Shown here: positions 16,922-26,102 of the stretch, in pieces | Numbering within the stretch: position 1 is the stretch's first letter | How the letters are laid out: every line of letters starts with the position of its first letter | NCBI RefSeq assembly: GCF_900089495.1 | Contig: NZ_LT605203.1 | Span: forward strand, 1,242,058-1,306,057 | From: Thiomonas sp. X19 | GTDB lineage: Bacteria > Pseudomonadota > Gammaproteobacteria > Burkholderiales > Burkholderiaceae_C | DNA length: 64,000 bases | Direction of reading: 5' to 3' | Translations under genes and position numbers: made by a program | The notes under the pieces: model-generated | Database searches by the model: none | Told to the model about the DNA's origin: nothing | What the model saw: the letters and a program-made list of their open reading frames with translations, nothing else

Positions 16922-16950
16922 TTGACTCAATACTCTGAATGGCGTAGAAT
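16922..16950 (+). promoter_or_regulatory. Strong sigma-70-type promoter
   Basis: TTGACT, 17 bp, TAGAAT: five of six consensus bases in each hexamer at optimal spacing. Transcription would start near 16957. The next ATG in a sustained frame is at 16964, so the message would be almost leaderless, or the product could be a non-coding RNA. Confidence 0.65.
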
Positions 16951-16963
16951 GTCTTTTCGTTGG

Positions 16964-17200
16964 ATGAGGTCAAGAAATCACCTGCCGCTTGCAGCCAGAC
17001 TGGCCAAGGCAAAGAGTCGAATTTGTAGTCCAACGCAGGTTCACCGAAAGGTCGAGAGAGAGCTTCTGGTTCTCGAGGGGGCCTTAGCCGAAGAGGCTAA
17101 AACGCGCATCCGTAACGCAAGCCACGCTGCGCTCCTGGTAAGTAAAGCAATAGACGGAAACCGTCAAAGGAGTCATTTGATGCATACAGTTCCATCCTAG
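16964..17200 (+). CDS. Possible 78-aa protein, or an RNA gene
   Basis: From ATG 16964 the frame encodes 78 residues with a plausible helical middle (VERELLVLEGALAEEAKTRI). It begins a few bases after the predicted start point of the promoter at 16922 and has no clear ribosome binding site. A TTAGCC-GAAGA-GGCTAA stem lies inside it. It could be a small protein or a structured RNA. Confidence 0.3.
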   Translation: MRSRNHLPLAARLAKAKSRICSPTQVHRKVERELLVLEGALAEEAKTRIRNASHAALLVSKAIDGNRQRSHLMHTVPS

Positions 17201-17380
17201 TCAAACCGCCCGGCCTCGAAGCGGGTGGCCTCGGGCATTGCCCATTCCATTTGTTCCTTTGCGCAGACTAAAAAGGTCTGCTTCTGGCGGAGCTTTGCCG
17301 AACATTATTGCGGCGAATATAAAAAACCTTCCAGTCGCGCCTCTCAGTTTCGCGAGCAGCATATCTAGAATTGATTTAGG

Positions 17381-17404
17381 CCGCCAGGGTCGATACCTTG
17401 GCGG
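17381..17404 (+). promoter_or_regulatory. Leader hairpin before the 214-aa gene
   Basis: CCGCCAGGGT (17381-17390), loop CGAT, ACCTTGGCGG (17395-17404): a 10-bp stem with one G-T pair, ending 18 bp before the ATG at 17423. A GCAGAC/GTCTGC stem-loop lies at 17263-17281. These could control the operon by attenuation or protein binding. Confidence 0.45.
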
Positions 17405-17422
17405 TCGCGGAGAAATATTGTC

Positions 17423-18067
17423 ATGACAATGAGTTCAAAAAACAGAAAGAACCGCCTTAAGGCGAATGGCGGGAATAATAGAGCCGCTTTCTACAAAATG
17501 CGCGTCGAATGTCAAATGGATGCGGCGCTCATCCACGCAGTCTTGGCTCGCTGGCTGAAGCACTGGTCACAGCAATCTGAGCAGGCTCGTGTGAATGGCC
17601 TTGCGGTCAGTCTGCCCGGGGTCGTGGTGGAATTTCAGCTTTCCCCGGATGGACCCACCGAACCCACGTTGCGGTGGTTGTTGGAGACACTGCCGAATGT
17701 GCATGTGGCCCGTGAAACCCTTGCGCCGTTGCACGCATACACCGGGGAGCGCTTGAAAGCCAAGCGTTTCGATACCTCGACGCAGCCCCCGGAAGACACC
17801 CATGCGCAGGCGCTCATCGAGTCTGCCGACAGCTATCTGCGTGTCCTGCAACTGGAGCACGAACGTATGGCGTTCGTCTGCGACGCTCTGCAGAAGGCGC
17901 CAGCTCAAGGCTCAAGCGCGGACGGCCCTGGCTGGGTCAACATGATGAAGCACAAGGAAAGTGGCTTGGTCACGATAAGCCGCGTCGAAGCGCTCGGGGG
18001 AGACTCGGAGCGGCTCATTTGCGGCATGTCGCAAGTTCATGCCCGTGAGTTGACGATGGGGGTCTGA
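17423..18067 (+). CDS. Hypothetical protein, first gene of a four-gene set
   Basis: 214 aa, not recognised. The start is basic (MTMSSKNRKNRLKANGG). The body has no membrane segment or obvious catalytic motif. Start chosen with GGAGA nine bases upstream of ATG 17423; ATG 17429 is an alternative. It ends four bases before the next gene, so the two are certainly co-transcribed. Confidence 0.65.
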   Translation: MTMSSKNRKNRLKANGGNNRAAFYKMRVECQMDAALIHAVLARWLKHWSQQSEQARVNGLAVSLPGVVVEFQLSPDGPTEPTLRWLLETLPNVHVARETLAPLHAYTGERLKAKRFDTSTQPPEDTHAQALIESADSYLRVLQLEHERMAFVCDALQKAPAQGSSADGPGWVNMMKHKESGLVTISRVEALGGDSERLICGMSQVHARELTMGV

Positions 18068-18070
18068 GCC

Positions 18071-18667
18071 ATGAGCAAGAACAAACAACGCCGCGCGCGG
18101 TCGCTGCAACCGCGCATCGCGCGCGTCAGGTTGTTAGGGCCGAGCTGGATTGCGCAAACCGACGACCCCGACTTTGCGTGGGAGGTTCCGCGTCGGAGTG
18201 TCGAAATCAACATCAACGACGCGGTGGCCCCAAAGCTCACCCAGGTCGGAGGCCTCGAAGACTATTCCACGGCGTTCTATTGCGACCCCATGGGACGCAT
18301 GTATGCGGTCCTCGGACTCGTTGCGGCGCGGAGGTTGATTGTCGTCGCGGTTCCGGCGCAGGACGAGCACGGCAAGCGGTGGCTCGAGGAGAGCGCCCAG
18401 TATGGAGATTTCGCCATCAACGTGCGGTGTCCCAGTCATGGCGTGAGTACCACCGTGTACTTCGACAACAAGAGGAGCAGAGAACAGGATGCCCGGTACA
18501 ACGAGCTCTTCGTGGAGGCTATCCGCCGAGCGGTTGATGAGCGGCCGCAGCCCGTAGGGGCACTCGAGGACATGGCTGGGGTGCTAACCGACGCGCTCGC
18601 CCGCCCTCATCTCGGCAGGGGTCTGAACGGCGTGCACTTCTTCTCACCGGACTGCTTCGTGCCGTGA
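18071..18667 (+). CDS. Hypothetical protein, second gene of the set
   Basis: 198 aa, not recognised, with a basic N-terminus (MSKNKQRRARSLQPR) like its neighbour. The middle contains alternating beta-like segments (YCDPMGRMYAVLGLVAARRLIVVAVPA). No family motif could be assigned. The 3-bp gap to the first gene suggests that the two products act together. Confidence 0.65.
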   Translation: MSKNKQRRARSLQPRIARVRLLGPSWIAQTDDPDFAWEVPRRSVEININDAVAPKLTQVGGLEDYSTAFYCDPMGRMYAVLGLVAARRLIVVAVPAQDEHGKRWLEESAQYGDFAINVRCPSHGVSTTVYFDNKRSREQDARYNELFVEAIRRAVDERPQPVGALEDMAGVLTDALARPHLGRGLNGVHFFSPDCFVP

Positions 18668-18677
18668 CCTCACATCA

Positions 18678-18701
18678 TCCCTGGCGCTGCGGCGCCAGGG
18701 A
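18678..18701 (+). terminator. GC-rich hairpin after the second gene
   Basis: TCCCTGGCGC, loop TGCG, GCGCCAGGGA: a perfect 10-bp stem 10 bp after the stop at 18667. It lacks a T-run, so it may be an mRNA-processing stem rather than a full terminator. Confidence 0.5.
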
Positions 18702-18876
18702 CCCGCTTGCAGTAGGTCTGGCTGGACGGCAACGCCAGCGGTCAATCCATTGAGGACAGCTGCTGCCACCAAGGGCTGCAACTGTCCAGCGAAGTGGCGC
18801 GATAAATATGCGCGCTACACATCATGGCTCTCATACAGAGGGCCTTCTATCTCAACATTCACCCTTTCAAGGAAAG

Positions 18877-19434
18877 ATGATGAACAACACGTCTTCAAAC
18901 AACACTCCCGAGCGCCTTACCGTGACTATCACACAAGCCGCTCTGAACACATCGGCGCTCCCCAACGGCAGCAAGCACTTCATGTCCTCGGACACGGTCA
19001 GCGACCATGTCAACGAGGCCTTGGACTACTTGGATGAACACACCGCGCCGATGGGGCTGACCGAGGCCGACGCGATGCTTGTCGCGACTGGGCGTCTGAA
19101 CTGGCTACTCAAGGCGGTTCGCCCCAGCCTGAGCGACACCTTCACCGCGGATGAAATCAGGCAGCTTGGAACGTGCCTGGGAGCAGGCCCGGTCTCCTCC
19201 CCTGACATCAGCAACCTGCCCGGCGTGGTGCTGGATGACCTGGGTATCGAGCCCGATGCGTACGCGTCCACGTCCGTCGCACCGCTCGTTGACAAGCTGC
19301 AGGCATTGAACGCGCTTGAACGACTGGCGCTCGCGGATGCGATTGACAGGGTGTGTTACTGCGCGACGGACGCGGTGCTGCCCATCAGCGAGGGCTTCGC
19401 CAAGCTGGGCATCACGCTTCTCGAGAACTCCTGA
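18877..19434 (+). CDS. Hypothetical protein, third gene of the set
   Basis: 185 aa from MMNNTSSNNT. AAGGAAAG sits directly upstream of the double ATG, so the longer frame to 18808 is rejected. The protein is acidic and largely helical (VNEALDYLDEHTAPMGLTEADAML; LVDKLQALNALERLALADAI). Not recognised. A 209-bp spacer with a hairpin separates it from gene two. Confidence 0.65.
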   Translation: MMNNTSSNNTPERLTVTITQAALNTSALPNGSKHFMSSDTVSDHVNEALDYLDEHTAPMGLTEADAMLVATGRLNWLLKAVRPSLSDTFTADEIRQLGTCLGAGPVSSPDISNLPGVVLDDLGIEPDAYASTSVAPLVDKLQALNALERLALADAIDRVCYCATDAVLPISEGFAKLGITLLENS

Positions 19435-19446
19435 CCGTCAGCCGAA

Positions 19447-19484
19447 GCGGACGCCGGCAGCGCCGCGGCGCAGCCGGCGTCCGC
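19447..19484 (+). terminator. Very stable hairpin after the third gene
   Basis: GCGGACGCCGGC (19447-19458) pairs with GCCGGCGTCCGC (19473-19484). The 14-nt loop can itself fold (GCGCC/GGCGC). It lies 13 bp after the stop at 19434, with no T-run. Confidence 0.55.
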
Positions 19485-19588
19485 GCGCTCTCGTGGCGAC
19501 GTCGTAGGGGCTTCGCGCATCAACGCGAGCGCTAAATGCCTCAAGACTCCCCGAGGGGTCCCTTATCACAATCTATCTGGAGAAATCT

Positions 19589-20188
19589 ATGAACCAAACT
19601 ATCGAACTCACCGCAACCCGCGAGGCCGTCCTGCGCTATTTCCCGAACCGGCAGGTGACGTCCGCGGTCTCGAGGGCATCGTTCCCCATCGACCCTAAGA
19701 ACTGTGCGTCCGAATTGGGTCAATGGCTTGCCACGCAAGTGTCGACCACCCATGTCGAGGACGATGCGTCACACTGCGAGGTTGTCTTGCCTTACACGGA
19801 GGCCGGGCTGTTCTTCAAGGAGTGGGGAGACGTTCTGCTGCGTCAGACGAGCCCTCACACGCAGGCCGACGTGGAAAAAACCCTCAATGACTTGAGTCGC
19901 GCGATTGAAAACCTGCGCTCGGTCTTGAGGTGCCTTCCCAAACAGACTCTCTTGTGTCAACGCAAAGTCCTGTACTCCTGGCCCGTTTTCGGTGAGCGGA
20001 CGACGGCCAGGATGACGCCGGAGGCGTACTTTGACTACTGCGCGCAGGACATCCTGAGCACCGGCGGGGTCATCGCCTATGCGGGGTTGGACAAGACGCC
20101 TCTTCCTGAAAACTTGGCTCGAACCATGGCGCAGGGTGCCGGCTTGGCCCTCCTTAACAAGGGCTCACCCCGGCCAGTTGCAGCGTGA
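19589..20188 (+). CDS. Hypothetical protein, fourth gene of the set
   Basis: 199 aa, not recognised. Good ribosome binding site (CTGGAGAAATCT before ATG). It contains a helical central part (VEKTLNDLSRAIENLRSVLR) and a C-terminal segment YFDYCAQDILSTGGVIAYAGLD. Same strand and similar size to the three preceding proteins, each unit except the first pair ending in a strong hairpin. A common function is inferred from position only. Confidence 0.65.
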   Translation: MNQTIELTATREAVLRYFPNRQVTSAVSRASFPIDPKNCASELGQWLATQVSTTHVEDDASHCEVVLPYTEAGLFFKEWGDVLLRQTSPHTQADVEKTLNDLSRAIENLRSVLRCLPKQTLLCQRKVLYSWPVFGERTTARMTPEAYFDYCAQDILSTGGVIAYAGLDKTPLPENLARTMAQGAGLALLNKGSPRPVAA

Positions 20189-20230
20189 TGGTCGACTGGG
20201 TAATGGGCACGACCGAGCTGAGCTGCGCTT

Positions 20231-20262
20231 GCCCCTCCCGTCGACGACGGGGCGGCAGGGGC
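20231..20262. terminator. Two-tier hairpin between convergent genes
   Basis: The outer arms GCCCCT/AGGGGC enclose an inner CCCGTC-GAC-GACGGG stem. Its location 43 bp after the fourth hypothetical gene suits a terminator. Confidence 0.4.
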
Positions 20263-20341
20263 TGGCAACGCGCCCCGACCGGCTCTAGCACTTGCACCGC
20301 AGCTGCAATAGTTCAGCGTCGGCCGCGCCAGTAACGCGCCA

Positions 20342-20375
20342 GCCTCGCCACCCTCCACCTCGCTTTTGCTTGGCA
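20342..20375 (+). repeat. 34-bp dispersed repeat, unit 2
   Basis: 30 of 34 positions match 14027-14060, in the same orientation. The two units flank the interval holding the lipase, the dnaE2/DUF6161 junction and the four unknown genes. Confidence 0.5.
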
Positions 20376-20568
20376 GAAAAAGTGGAGCGCCCCGCCGCCA
20401 AGTCCCATTGGTTTGCACCCCTCACGACGCGTCTGGATTTGGTTTCAGCGACGTGGTCGGTGAGCATGGTGGCCGGGGAGTGCAAGAGCTCGTGGCTGGT
20501 CTCGTTTCGGCGCCGGCCGAGCATACATGCCGCTGGAGCGTGATATTGCTCGGCGCGTCGCGGAAAAT

Positions 20569-21339
20569 TTACAAATACTTCCAGATGTCGGATGCAGGCT
20601 CAGTGAGTCGCCCCTGGCGCATCCATACGAGCGCTTGCGCTTTCCCAAAGTCCTCTGAGGCTTCCCAGAAATCCATGTCCAACGGCCCAGTATCTGCACT
20701 CTTCTTGGCACGAATCCGTTCCCGGCGCGCCAAGATGTCTTCTTTGGTCACCTTCTTTGTCGATTTTCCTATTTTGTCGGCTATTTTCAGCAACTTGAGT
20801 CTGTCGAATTTATCCAGACTCTTCGCCGAGAACTCACGTCTGGCGCCGTTGTAGGTGGTCACACGCGCGAGCGCCTTGAAGTGGGTTACCGGGAGCAACT
20901 CAGCCGCGGTGACTACAAAATCCGGCTGGTATAGCTTGACCTTGAGCTTTCCGTTCGTCCGCTCGCAGAACATTGCGGCAAACTCAAAGAGACTTTTTCT
21001 TTCCACCTGGGCTTCGAACGCTTCCTCGGCTTCGACCTGAAGTTCGAATTGACGCTTGCCGTGCACGAGTCGCTCGACTTCGACTTCGAGCGACTCGACT
21101 TCCAAATTGGCAACAAAACTTGGCAATTCCCGAGATTTCGGTCCCCGCACGCGAAGCGTTTCAGGCCAGCTGCCGCCAGGATGGCGAATTTCGAAAAAAC
21201 TGAAGAGTCTGGAGGATTGCTCGAGAAGGGTTCCAAGCGCTGCCAGCTGTTGTGGGGTGGCGGTTCCTCTGGCGACGGTGATGTAGCCTGGATAAGTGGT
21301 GATGGCGAAAAGGTCTTGCGGAATCGGATGGGTCATCAT
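20569..21339 (-). CDS. Hypothetical protein
   Basis: About 256 aa starting at MMTHPIPQDLF; the longer frame to 21459 has a poor N-terminus. The middle is Glu/Val-rich and partly coiled (LEVESLEVEVERLVHGKRQFEL) and the C-terminus is basic (DKIGKSTKKVTKEDILARRERI). Not recognised. It is GC-poorer than the hsd genes. It lies downstream of the orphan ParD on the same strand. Confidence 0.6.
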   Translation of the reverse strand: MMTHPIPQDLFAITTYPGYITVARGTATPQQLAALGTLLEQSSRLFSFFEIRHPGGSWPETLRVRGPKSRELPSFVANLEVESLEVEVERLVHGKRQFELQVEAEEAFEAQVERKSLFEFAAMFCERTNGKLKVKLYQPDFVVTAAELLPVTHFKALARVTTYNGARREFSAKSLDKFDRLKLLKIADKIGKSTKKVTKEDILARRERIRAKKSADTGPLDMDFWEASEDFGKAQALVWMRQGRLTEPASDIWKYL

Positions 21340-21585
21340 GGTGCTGTCTATTGCTTGCGTTGAGGGTTGAGCGTGATGGAGAACGACGTTCCCATCGTTC
21401 TCACAACGCATAGCAACCCCTTTTATGCACCGACCTTCGCGTCGACGTCCCAGCTTCAACTACACCCGACGCTCAAGAGCCCCTTCTTGGTAAGGCACCA
21501 GGCCGCCGGATGGGCCGTGATGCCTTGCAGGTTAGAAATCTTGCCAAATGCTCTGCAATCCGGTCATTCAGGATGATGAATGGAT

Positions 21586-21819
21586 TCAGCCAGGTCCTGC
21601 GCCTTGCCTGATTTTGGCGCGCAGAGCATCGAAATACGCGTCGTCGGCACGACCCGCCCTCCCGGACGCGGCACCGGCCAGCAGAAGACCACGCAGGTGC
21701 TGGCAGTCTTGCTCTTTGCGGATGAGCTCCCGCACGAACTCACTGGGCGAGCCGTACCTGCCGGCGGCAACCTGTGCCTCGACAAAATCCTTGAGCTCAT
21801 CAGGCAGCGAGATGTTCAT
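21586..21819 (-). CDS. parD: ParD-family antitoxin, apparently without its toxin
   Basis: 77-aa ribbon-helix-helix antitoxin (MNISLPDELKDFVEAQVAAG; SPSEFVRELIRKEQ). It is closely similar to the ParD at 25693. The space downstream, where ParE should lie, has no ParE-like frame, so the toxin has been lost or never came along. An orphan antitoxin could cross-neutralise the ParE at 25358. Confidence 0.8.
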   Translation of the reverse strand: MNISLPDELKDFVEAQVAAGRYGSPSEFVRELIRKEQDCQHLRGLLLAGAASGRAGRADDAYFDALRAKIRQGAGPG

Positions 21820-21905
21820 GGTGCTTATCTTGCGACGGGTTGAGGGTGGAACGGCTGCGGTGCCATGCTTCGCGGCTCCATGGACTGTGGGTATGGCGGC
21901 GCTGC

Positions 21906-22121
21906 CTATTGACTGGGCCTGGTTTCTTGTTTCCCAAACGCCCGATAAACCTGCCTTGCCAGCATCCCCATCATCGCCGTGAAGACGCGCTCGTCTTTGA
22001 GCAACTGACCTGCAATAGCGTTGTGCCCATCCTGGCTGTCAATGATGGCGTCGGTCATGATGTCCTTGAAGTCGCCCATGGCCAGCGGTGGCTCGGCGAA
22101 GTTGCGCCAACCCCGTCTCAT
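21906..22121 (-). CDS. Small protein coupled to hsdR
   Basis: 71 aa ([20 protein letters not shown]...). Its ATG overlaps the hsdR stop (ATGA), so it is translated with the restriction subunit. Probably helical; not recognised. It may be an accessory or a detached C-terminal piece of an R subunit. Confidence 0.55.
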   Translation of the reverse strand: MRRGWRNFAEPPLAMGDFKDIMTDAIIDSQDGHNAIAGQLLKDERVFTAMMGMLARQVYRAFGKQETRPSQ

Positions 22122-25100
22122 ACCACCCACTCCGCCGACAGCATCTCCGCCTGCCGTAGCACCGTCTCGGTTGCCTCCTCCTGCTTGTCCGGCGGATACT
22201 TGTAACGGCGTAACAGCGTCTTGACCATCACCCGAATGCTTGCCCGCACCGCGTCGCGCACGGACCAATCGACGGTTACAGAGTTACGCAGTTTCAGCGT
22301 CAGCTCGACCGCAATTTTTTTCAGGGTCTCGTCGCCGAGTTCCCGCACCGCCGACTCGTTGGCGGCCAGCGCGTCGTAGAACGCCCGCTCCTCGGGACTC
22401 AGCCCCAGCGCGGCGCCCCTGATGGCCTCCTGCTGGAACTGCTTGGCCATCGCAATCAGTTCCTCGATGACCTGGGCCGTCTCGATGGCGCGGTTGCGGT
22501 AGCGCTTGAGGCTTTCCTGAAGCAATTCGCTGTACTTGGCCGCCTTGACCACATTGGTCTTGAATCGGGTCTTGATGTCATCCTTGAGCAGGCGCTCCAG
22601 CAGCTCCACCGCCAGATTGCGCTCCTTCATGTGCCGCACGTCGTCGAGGAACTCCTCGGACAGAATGCCGATATCCGGTTTGTTCAACCCGGCCGCCTGG
22701 AAGATGTCGACGACCTCGGCGCTGACCACGGCCTTGCTCAGAATCTGCCGCAGCGCGTGGTCCTTCTGCTCGTCGCTGAGCTTCTTGTCCTGGGTGGTGT
22801 GCTTGGTCAGGGCGGCCTTGACCGCCTGCAGGAATGCCAGTTCGTCCCGGTACCCAAGAGCCTCGTCAAGGGTGCAACACAGCGCGAACGCCTTGGTGGC
22901 CGACAGGACGGCGTCGGCAAAGCGCTTCTTGCCTTCATCCTGGCCCAGGATATGGTTGGCCACCTTGGGCAGCAACTGCCAGGCCTGGGTGCGGAAGGCC
23001 GCATAGTCGCAGCCGTGCAGGATGCCGTGGAGCACCTCCATCTTCTCCAGCAACAAGCGCAGGGCCTCGTGGGTGTCGATGGTCGGCCGGCCTTTGCCGT
23101 GGGCCAGGGTGTAGTCCTTCAGGGCGGCCTTGAGCTCGTTGGCAATGCCGATGTAGTCGACCACCAGTCCGCCGGGCTTGTCCTTGAACACCCGGTTGAC
23201 CCGGGCGATGGCCTGCATCAGGTTGTGGCCACGCATGGGCTTGTCGATATACATCGTGTGCAGACAGGGCGCATCGAAGCCGGTGAGCCACATGTCGCGC
23301 ACGATGACCAGCTTGAACGGGTCGGCAGGGTCCTTGTAGCGCCGCTCCAGGCGCTTCTTGACCTCTTTGGTGTAGATGTGTGGCTTGAGCATCGGCTTGT
23401 CCGAGGCCGAGCCGGTCATGATGACTTTGATGGCGCCCTTGTCGGGGTCCGGGTCATGCCATTCGGGGCGTAACGCAACGATGGCGTCGTAGAGATGCAC
23501 GCAAATCTCGCGGCTCATGCCCACCACCATGGCCTTGCCCTCCAGGGCGGCCAGACGATTCTCGAAGTGTTCCACGATATCGGCGGCCACCTTCTGGATG
23601 CGGGGCGGCGCGCCGACGAGTTTTTCCAACGCGGCCCAGCGGCGCAGCTTGCTGGTCTTGCTGGCGTCGTCTTCATCGTCCTCGGTCAATTGGTCGACGT
23701 CATCATCAAGCCAGGTGGTGTCCTCCTCAGCGAGTTCCAGCTTCGCCAGGCGTGACTCGTAATAAATGGGCACCGTGGCGCCGTCCTTGACCGCCTGCTC
23801 GACGTCGTAGATGTGGACGTAGTCGCCGAACACGGCGCGGGTGTCGCGGTCCTCCAGCGACACCGGGGTGCCGGTGAAGGCGACGAAGGTGGCGTTGGGC
23901 AGCGCGTCGCGCAGGTATTGGGCGTAGCCGTAACGCACGCTGGAGGCCGGGGCCGCTGTGAGCAAGGCCGTGGTGGCCCCAATCGCGCCGGCATCCTGCG
24001 CGCTCAGCGGCGCGGCCGCGGTCTGGCGGTAGCGGCGGGTGGCATCGTCCTGTCCGGGCAGCTTGGCGGCAAAGCCGTACTGGCTGCGGTGGGCTTCGTC
24101 GCAGATGACGATGATGTTGCTGCGCTCGGACAGCACCGGGAAGCTGTCTTCGTCCTCGCCAGGTGCGAACTTCTGGATGGTGGTGAAGACGATGCCGCCG
24201 CTGGGACGGTTGCCCAGCAGCTCGCGCAGCTTGGGGCGGGTGGCGGCCTGCACCGGGGTTTCGTGCAGCAGCTCGGTGGCGCCGGCGAACACGCCGAACA
24301 GTTGGTTGTCCAGGTCGTTGCGGTCGGTGACCATCAAGACCGTGGGGTTCTGGAGCTCCGGGTGCCCCATGAGCATGCCGGCCAGGCAGGTCATCTCGAT
24401 GCTCTTGCCGGCGCCTTGGGTGTGCCACACCACCCCGCCCTTGCGCGAGCCGCCAGGGGCGCTGGCCTTGAGCACGCTGTCGACCACGGCGCGCACGGCA
24501 TGGAACTGGTGGTAGCCGGCGACCTTCTTGACCAGCCCCCCATCGTCCTCGAACAGGATGAAGTGCTGCAGATAGTCGAGCAGGGTCTGGCGGTCGAAAG
24601 CACCTTGGACCAGGGTTTCCAGTTCGCGCATGGACCCGAGCGGGTCGGTGGCGTGGCCGTCGATGGTGCGCCAGGCCATGAAGCGTTCCCGGTCGGCGGT
24701 GAGCGAGCCCATGCGGGCGGAGATGCCGTCGGTGATGACCAGCAGCTCGTTGTCGATGAACAGGTCGGGAATGTCGTCTTTGTAGGCCTGGAGCTGGTTG
24801 AAGGCGCCCCAGATGTCGGCGTTCTCGTCGCCCGGGTTCTTGAGTTCCAGCACCACCAGGGGCAGGCCGTTGAGGAACAGCACGAGGTCGGGGCGGCGGG
24901 TGTGCTGGGGGCCTTGCACGGTGAACTGGTTGACGGCCAGCCAGTCGTTTCGGCCAACGTCGCTGAAGTCGATGAGCCGGACGCGGTCGCCACGCGTTTC
25001 GCCGTCCCTCTGGTACTCGACCGGGACACCTTCGACCAGCCAGCGGTGGAACTGGCGGTTGGCGGCGACGAGGCCGGGGGTGTTCGGGCTCAGCACTTGG

Positions 25101-25324
25101 CGTAGTGCCTCGCGCTGGGTGGGTGGTGGAATGTGGGGGTTGAGGCGGCGGATGGCGGCTTCGAGCCGGTGGGACAGGCAGACCTGGCGGTAGGTGTGGC
25201 GCTCGGTGCCGGGGGTCCTCGCGTCGGGCGGGGAGATGTCGGGGCCGTGGGCGGTTTGCCAGCCCAATGCCGAGAGCCATTGCAGCGCGGCTTGTTCGAG
25301 GTCGTCTTCGCCGAGGATGCTCAT
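22118..25324 (-). CDS. hsdR: Type I restriction enzyme R subunit (HsdR)
   Basis: 1068-aa motor and nuclease subunit that translocates and cuts unmodified DNA in complex with HsdM and HsdS. The N-terminal PD-(D/E)XK nuclease is seen as [20 protein letters not shown] (around residues 145-165). The SF2 helicase core has Walker A HTQGAGKS (about 305) and a DEAH box, [12 protein letters not shown]. Motif VI-like [16 protein letters not shown] follows, and a DUF3387-type helical C-terminus ends the protein. Length is normal. It is separated from hsdM/hsdS by parDE and a membrane-protein gene, all on the same strand. Confidence 0.95.
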   Translation of the reverse strand: MSILGEDDLEQAALQWLSALGWQTAHGPDISPPDARTPGTERHTYRQVCLSHRLEAAIRRLNPHIPPPTQREALRQVLSPNTPGLVAANRQFHRWLVEGVPVEYQRDGETRGDRVRLIDFSDVGRNDWLAVNQFTVQGPQHTRRPDLVLFLNGLPLVVLELKNPGDENADIWGAFNQLQAYKDDIPDLFIDNELLVITDGISARMGSLTADRERFMAWRTIDGHATDPLGSMRELETLVQGAFDRQTLLDYLQHFILFEDDGGLVKKVAGYHQFHAVRAVVDSVLKASAPGGSRKGGVVWHTQGAGKSIEMTCLAGMLMGHPELQNPTVLMVTDRNDLDNQLFGVFAGATELLHETPVQAATRPKLRELLGNRPSGGIVFTTIQKFAPGEDEDSFPVLSERSNIIVICDEAHRSQYGFAAKLPGQDDATRRYRQTAAAPLSAQDAGAIGATTALLTAAPASSVRYGYAQYLRDALPNATFVAFTGTPVSLEDRDTRAVFGDYVHIYDVEQAVKDGATVPIYYESRLAKLELAEEDTTWLDDDVDQLTEDDEDDASKTSKLRRWAALEKLVGAPPRIQKVAADIVEHFENRLAALEGKAMVVGMSREICVHLYDAIVALRPEWHDPDPDKGAIKVIMTGSASDKPMLKPHIYTKEVKKRLERRYKDPADPFKLVIVRDMWLTGFDAPCLHTMYIDKPMRGHNLMQAIARVNRVFKDKPGGLVVDYIGIANELKAALKDYTLAHGKGRPTIDTHEALRLLLEKMEVLHGILHGCDYAAFRTQAWQLLPKVANHILGQDEGKKRFADAVLSATKAFALCCTLDEALGYRDELAFLQAVKAALTKHTTQDKKLSDEQKDHALRQILSKAVVSAEVVDIFQAAGLNKPDIGILSEEFLDDVRHMKERNLAVELLERLLKDDIKTRFKTNVVKAAKYSELLQESLKRYRNRAIETAQVIEELIAMAKQFQQEAIRGAALGLSPEERAFYDALAANESAVRELGDETLKKIAVELTLKLRNSVTVDWSVRDAVRASIRVMVKTLLRRYKYPPDKQEEATETVLRQAEMLSAEWVV

Positions 25325-25357
25325 GGCGGGGCTGGCGGGCGGGCTGGGATGGAGGCG

Positions 25358-25690
25358 CTAAGTGGAGTCGGCGTCCCGCAGCCAGGCGGGGATGTCGCGG
25401 CTGCCGTGCAGCACGCGCCAGACGTCGATGGCGTCGGGCTGCTCCATGTAGAGCAGGACATACGGAAAGCCTTTGAGCGTCCAGCTTCGCAGCCCGGGCA
25501 TGTGCAGTTCATGCGCGTAGCGTGGTGAGCCGATGCCGGGCTGGCGTCCCATCAGGCCGAACGCTGCGGCCAGCGTGTCGGCAAAGCGCAGCGCCACGGC
25601 CTCACCCGCTTCGGTGGCGTAATGCAACGCGGCTTCGTCGATGTCACGTTGCGCCTGGTGGCTGACGATGACCGGTCGGGTCGCAGCCAC
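25358..25690 (-). CDS. parE: ParE-family toxin
   Basis: 110 aa, RelE/ParE superfamily: VSHQAQRDIDEAALHYAT, PGIGSPRYAHELHMPGLRSW, FPYVLLYMEQPDAIDVWRVLHGSRDIP. Family members poison DNA gyrase. It begins three bases after the parD stop. Its position inside the restriction operon suggests that it penalises loss of the block. Confidence 0.88.
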   Translation of the reverse strand: MAATRPVIVSHQAQRDIDEAALHYATEAGEAVALRFADTLAAAFGLMGRQPGIGSPRYAHELHMPGLRSWTLKGFPYVLLYMEQPDAIDVWRVLHGSRDIPAWLRDADST

Positions 25691-25692
25691 GC

Positions 25693-25953
25693 TCAGCCGG
25701 CTTGCTTGACCACGGGGGTGGCGGATTGTGCCGCCGTGGCGCGAATGCGGGTGCGCAGGGCATCGAAATACGCGGCGTCCGCCGGGCCGCTGCGCCCGGA
25801 CTCGATGCCCGCCAGCACCAGCCGGCGCAACTGTTCGCGCTCCTGCTCCTTGCGGATGAGTGCGCGCACGAATTCACTGCTGGTGCCATAGCCGCCAGCG
25901 GCCACTTGCGCATCGACAAAAGCCTTGAGCGCATCGGGCAGGGAAATGTTCAT
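25693..25953 (-). CDS. parD: ParD-family antitoxin
   Basis: About 86 aa from MNISLPDALKAFVDAQVA; a start nine bases earlier (MSTMNISLP) is possible. It has a ribbon-helix-helix N-terminus and an acidic/helical C-terminus that would wrap ParE. It is paired directly with parE and would repress their joint promoter. It is similar to the orphan ParD at 21586, including GRAGRADDAYFDALR versus GRSGPADAAYFDALR. Confidence 0.88.
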   Translation of the reverse strand: MNISLPDALKAFVDAQVAAGGYGTSSEFVRALIRKEQEREQLRRLVLAGIESGRSGPADAAYFDALRTRIRATAAQSATPVVKQAG

Positions 25954-26102
25954 GGTGCTCATAGAGATGAACTTAGCGCGGATGGCAAGAATTGGCAAGA
26001 GTGGGTGGCATTGCACGCTCAAACCCCGTGCTTATCGGCAGGCGTAACCCCCTGTTGCGCGGCGCGGTTGGCCTGTTCGAGGTGGTCTTCGCTTGAAGAT
26101 GC

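Larger units (their letters stand above)
20189..20568. other. Convergent intergenic region
   Basis: 380 bp between convergent genes. It holds a compound hairpin at 20231-20262 (GCCCCT...AGGGGC outside, CCCGTC...GACGGG inside), suitable as a two-way terminator, and unit 2 of the 34-bp repeat. No gene seen. Confidence 0.6.

Noticed and set aside
23813..25105. 430-aa plus-strand frame under hsdR and similar long frames under yhaN-like and hsdM genes
   Set aside because: All lie opposite well-recognised genes and lack domain patterns.
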